DNA of 64,000 bases from positions 42,139,241 to 42,203,240 of the forward strand of contig JASEVX010000008.1 of assembly GCA_031761405.1 (NCBI GenBank), written 5' to 3'. A model generated the notes under the pieces. The model saw only the letters and a list, made by a program, of their open reading frames with translations. It searched no databases and was not told where the DNA came from. Position numbers and translations under genes: made by a program. Source of the stretch: Serripes groenlandicus. Lineage: Eukaryota > Mollusca > Bivalvia > Cardiida > Cardiidae. Below are positions 60,415-64,000 of this stretch, piece after piece (the first letter of the stretch is position 1; each line of letters begins with the position of its first letter).

Positions 60415-62375
60415 GCCAACCAACATTATAGAGCCAGGCCAGTTGGCACATCAAGACGGTCAGAACAGGCTCTATACTGTTGGTTGCCCAACTTAACATT
60501 ATAGAGCCAGGCCAGTTGGCACATCCAGACGGTCTGACCAGGCTCTATACTGTTGGTCGCCCAACTTAACATTATAGAGCCAGACCAGTTGCCACATCCA
60601 GACGGTCTAACCAGGCTCTATACTGTTGGTCGCCCAACTTAACAATATAGAGCTAAACCAGTTGGCACATCAAGACGGTCTGACCAGGCTCTATACTGTT
60701 GGTCGCCCAACTTAACATTATAGATCTAGACCAGTTGGCACATCCAGACGGTCTGACCAGACTCTATACTGTTGGTTGCCCAACTTAACATTATAGAGCT
60801 AGACCAGTTGGCATACCCAGACGGTCTGACCAGGCTCTATACTGTTGGTCGCCCAACTTAACATTATAGATCTAGACCAGTTGGCACATCCAGACGGTCT
60901 GACCAGACTCTATACTGTTGGTTGCCCAACTTAACATTATAGAGCTAGACCAGTTGGCACACCCAGACGGTCTGACCAGGCTCTATACTGTTGGTCGCCC
61001 AACAACTTAACATTGTAGAGCCAGACCAGTTGACACATCCAGACAGTCTGACCAGGCTCTATACTGTTGGTCGCCCAACTTAACATTATAGATCCAGACC
61101 AGTTGGCACATCCAGACGGTCTGACCAGACTCTATACTGTTGGTTGCCCAACTTAACATTATAGAGCTAAACCAGTTGGCACACCCAGACGGTCTGACCA
61201 GGCTCTATACTGTTGGTCGCCCAACTTAACATTATAGAGCCCGGCCAGTTGGCACATCCAGACGGTCTGACCAGGCTCTATACTGTTGGTCGCCCAACTT
61301 AACATTATAGAGCCAAACCAGTTGCCACATCCTGACGGTCTGACCAGGCTCTATACTGTTGGTCGCCCAACTTAACAATATAGAGCTAAACCAGTTGGCA
61401 CATCAAGACGGTCTGACCAGGCTCTATACTGTTGGTCGCCCAACTTAACATTATAGATCTAGACCAGTTGGCACATCCAGACGGTCTGACCAGACTCTAT
61501 ACTGTTGGTTGCCCAACTTAACATTATAGAGCTAGACCAGTTGGCATACCCAGACGGTCTGACCAGGCTCTATACTGTTGGTCGCCCAACTTAACATTAT
61601 AGATCTAGACCAGTTGGCACATCCAGACGGTCTGACCAGACTCTATACTGTTGGTTGCCCAACTTAACATTATAGAGCTAGACCAGTTGGCACACCCAGA
61701 CGGTCTGACCAGGCTCTATACTGTTGGTCGCCCAACAACTTAACATTGTAGAGCCAGACCAGTTGACACATCCAGACAGTCTGACCAGGCTCTATACTGT
61801 TGGTCGCCCAACTTAACATTATAGATCCAGACCAGTTGGCACATCCAGACGGTCTGACCAGACTCTATACTGTTGGTTGCCCAACTTAACATTATAGAGC
61901 TAAACCAGTTGGCACACCCAGACGGTCTGACCAGGCTCTATACTGTTGGTCGCCCAACTTAACATTATAGAGCCCGGCCAGTTGGCACATCCAGACGGTC
62001 TGACCAGGCTCTATACTGTTGGTCGCCCAACTTAACATTATAGAGCCAGACCAGTTGGCACATCCTGACGGTCTGACCAGGATCTATATTGTTGGTCGCC
62101 CAACTTAACAATATAGAGCCAGACAAGTTGGCACATCAAGACGGTCTGACCAGGCTCTATACTGTTGGTCGCCCAACTTAACAATATAGAGCCAGACCAG
62201 TTGGCACATCCAGACGGTCTGACCAGGATCTATATTGTTGGTCGCCCAACTTAACAATATAGAGCCAGACAAGTTGGCACATCAAGACGGTCTGACCAGG
62301 CTCTATACTGTTGGTCGCCCAACTTAACAATATAGAGCCAGACCAGTTGGCACATCCAGACCTGGTTCTATACTG
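60415..62375. repeat. 73-bp satellite, about 27 units, with higher-order repeats
   Basis: The unit reads AACATTATAGAGCCAGACCA, GTTGGCACATCCAGACGGTC, TGACCAGGCTCTATACTGTT and GGTCGCCCAACTT. TATAGAGCC and GGCTCTATA inside each unit are inverse, so each can form a 9-bp stem. A ten-unit block plus 3 bp (733 bp) is repeated: diagnostic variants at 60651 and 61011 recur at 61384 and 61744. A two-unit block (146 bp) is repeated at 62081 and 62227. Confidence 0.95.
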
Positions 62376-62483
62376 TTTCGCAAAACTTACATTTTGATCT
62401 TGATAACTCTTAAATTGACTATGGAGTCCATTTTGAAAATTTTAAAGGGTTAACTTTGTCATTACCAAGCAATTATTATTGAT

Positions 62484-62727
62484 CATTTGGTGTTTTACGC
62501 CGCTTTCAAGTTATATCACCTTGTTTCCTGGGTAAGTTACCAGTACTAATGGTCCATTTATCCTGCAACTAGCCAGTCAGTCGTAATGCAAACTCAGTAA
62601 CCATGAGCGCCAAAGAGGGCAGCCATATCTACCATTTTTCAAGTCTTTGGTATGACCGGGTTTGGGATAGAACCCACAACCTCCAGCACCAGAGGTGGAT
62701 GCTCTACCACTACACCACCGAGGTGGT
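62484..62727 (-). mobile_element. SINE-A, full length
   Basis: The plus strand reads GGTGTTTTACGCCGCTTTCA, GTTACCAGTACTAATGGTCC, AGTCTTTGGTATGACCGGGT and GTGGATGCTCTACCACTACA then CCACCGAGGTGG; the minus-strand A box is GGTGTAGTGGTAGAGC. Confidence 0.9.
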
Positions 62728-62739
62728 CAATACCAAGCA

Positions 62740-63164
62740 AATGACACTCCTTATGTACCATGTTTGACAATTGTACGTAAACTGCAATAGCTCTCGTAGT
62801 CCTGCATAGATATCAATGCCATAATCGAGGTGAGGTTTTAAAAACATAAGGAACTGTGCAAATGTGCAGTGGATTTGCTTTGATCAAGTAAAATGTGCAC
62901 AAACAAAAGAGAAATGGGAATTTACCCCTTTTCTTCATACAGATGACTCCTGATGCCTATTCAACATGACTAGTAGTGAAACATTGTATGAACTTTTGGC
63001 ATCATGTAGTGATCAAAACAATAAAACAATGAGGTGATTGTGAAAAATGCAAAAGCTCAAAATAGGAATGGGTACGTTGCTATCATAAAAGCATCTAAAA
63101 GCATCTAAAAATCAAAGCAAGAGAGGACTTGATAAGGAAGGGTAAATTTGTTCCTGTTCTAAAT
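62740..63164. other. Nothing recognised
   Basis: Only a doubled word AAAGCATCTAAAAGCATCTA at 63086-63107 was noted. Confidence 0.35.
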
Positions 63165-63310
63165 TTTGTCTTGTATTACCAAAATAAACCCTATGCTGTA
63201 CTGTGTACATACTCGTTGAGATAATTCTTTTGAGAACCAACAACACAGGGTTTGGAGGTCAGATAAAGATTCTGAAAACATGAAATACGCCCCTTATCTA
63301 GAGCTCTACA
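63165..63310. mobile_element. PAL element
   Basis: AATAAACCCTATGCTGTACT and CAACAACACAGGGTTTGG are the arms around GATAATTCTTTTGAGAACC. The right flank CGCCCCTTATCTAGAGCTCT matches the 20195 copy. Confidence 0.75.
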
Positions 63311-63324
63311 AAAGCATCTAACAG

Positions 63325-63554
63325 TTAACCCTTTCCCTCATACGGCAATTCTGCAGCAGACGACTTTGGACGTATTTTGTCAAAAAATAGAAAATCTCCA
63401 TAATTGAATGGATAACCTATGACAAAAAGTGGAAAACATTGTGGCAAAAGGAGAAATTGCACGTTTTGTGCAATTTCTTCTTTTGTCACTATGTTTTCAA
63501 AACGCCGTCTGCTGCAGAGGCGTCAGAAAGCGTCTATATGAGGGAAAGGGTTAA
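63325..63554. mobile_element. TTAA-MITE, full length, close to consensus
   Basis: It opens TTAACCCTTTCCCTCATACG and closes CTATATGAGGGAAAGGG then TTAA. Core AATTGCACGTTTTGTGCAAT. Confidence 0.92.
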
Positions 63555-63704
63555 AGCAAAATAGGTGTTAATCAGATTGCACCGATTTATACAGCCATTC
63601 TTAGTGTTTACTTAATTTGATAATTACCTTTGACTAATGCTTTCAAATATTTTATTTATGTGTGTTCAAGAATTTACAAAAGTAAATGAGCCCTCCATAG
63701 GATT

Positions 63705-63830
63705 GATTGATTGTTAGGTGTTTTACGCCACTTTCAACAGCTTCCTGGGTAAGTTACCAGTACCACTGGTCCATTTATCCTGACACCAGTCAGTCAGTCG
63801 TAATGCTAACCCCCTGTCCATAGGAAAGGG
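63705..63830 (-). mobile_element. SINE-A, 3' part
   Basis: The plus strand reads GGTGTTTTACGCCACTTTCA, GTTACCAGTACCACTGGTCC and CAGTCAGTCGTAATGCTAAC, then stops before the tRNA-like head. Confidence 0.82.
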
Positions 63831-64000
63831 TACAAGTTGACTTTTCTGGACACTGCAGATAAAAATCACCACTGTTCACATATTATTTACATGGGCTGGT
63901 TAGAAACTTCTGCAGGGTTTTCTCTCAGCTTTGAAACTAAAAGGAGTCAGTGTGACTCCCTTATCATTTAAGTTGGGGGACATTTTATACATATTGGGGG

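Noticed and set aside
60218..60496. 92-codon frame rich in Lys and Arg at its start
   Set aside because: No family features, no conserved neighbours, and the second part runs into the 73-bp satellite.

Overview
The window is animal nuclear DNA, most likely from a bivalve mollusc and probably a heterodont (clam or mussel) lineage. The evidence is short exons with GT-AG introns, a C-type-lectin-like gene, two conserved metazoan genes in many small exons, and a dense set of tRNA-derived SINEs, MITEs and internally repetitive elements of a style known from bivalve genomes. The species cannot be proved from the sequence. No bacterial features, rRNA genes or CRISPR arrays were found.

Layout. At 1146-4398 (+) are the last two exons seen of a C-type-lectin-like gene; its 5' part was not found. 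At 5000-7585 lies a foldback-type element made almost entirely of nested satellites in inverted orientation, with terminal inverted repeats and a 6-bp target duplication. At 8828-12416 is a Ty3/Gypsy LTR retrotransposon on the minus strand. It has two 146-bp LTRs and a 5-bp target duplication, but protease and reverse transcriptase are deleted and the remaining frames are shifted. At 13836-35359 (+) is a complete WDFY1/WDFY2-type gene (WD repeats plus FYVE domain), 12 exons encoding 406 aa. At 57447-43218 (-) are the last 11 exons of IFT81, an intraflagellar transport complex B subunit; the first exons, about 84 residues, were not found and presumably lie beyond 64000. The two conserved genes are tail to tail with about 7.9 kb between their stop codons. 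At 60415-62375 is a 73-bp satellite with a 733-bp higher-order duplication.

Mobile DNA dominates. The most abundant family is a roughly 230-bp near-palindromic MITE flanked by TTAA (piggyBac-like), with about 50 copies or remnants in 64 kb, many within a few tens of bases of WDFY and IFT81 exons. Other elements are: a hAT element keeping a BED-type zinc finger (31641-32480, 8-bp target duplication); two Tc1/mariner-like MITEs with TA duplications (59172-59350, 59615-59780); four tRNA-derived SINE families; a 256-bp inverted-repeat MITE; and a superfamily of elements that start TTTTAGCTC plus a hairpin, end in a GGCC hairpin plus CTCTTGTTT, and carry internal arrays of 130-180-bp monomers.

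The observations most worth following are the foldback element; repeated ghost copies of the WDFY exon 11 splice acceptor; MITE ends that appear to supply branch-point or acceptor sequence to host exons; compensatory changes in the MITE central hairpin; and MITE pairs fused through a single shared TTAA.
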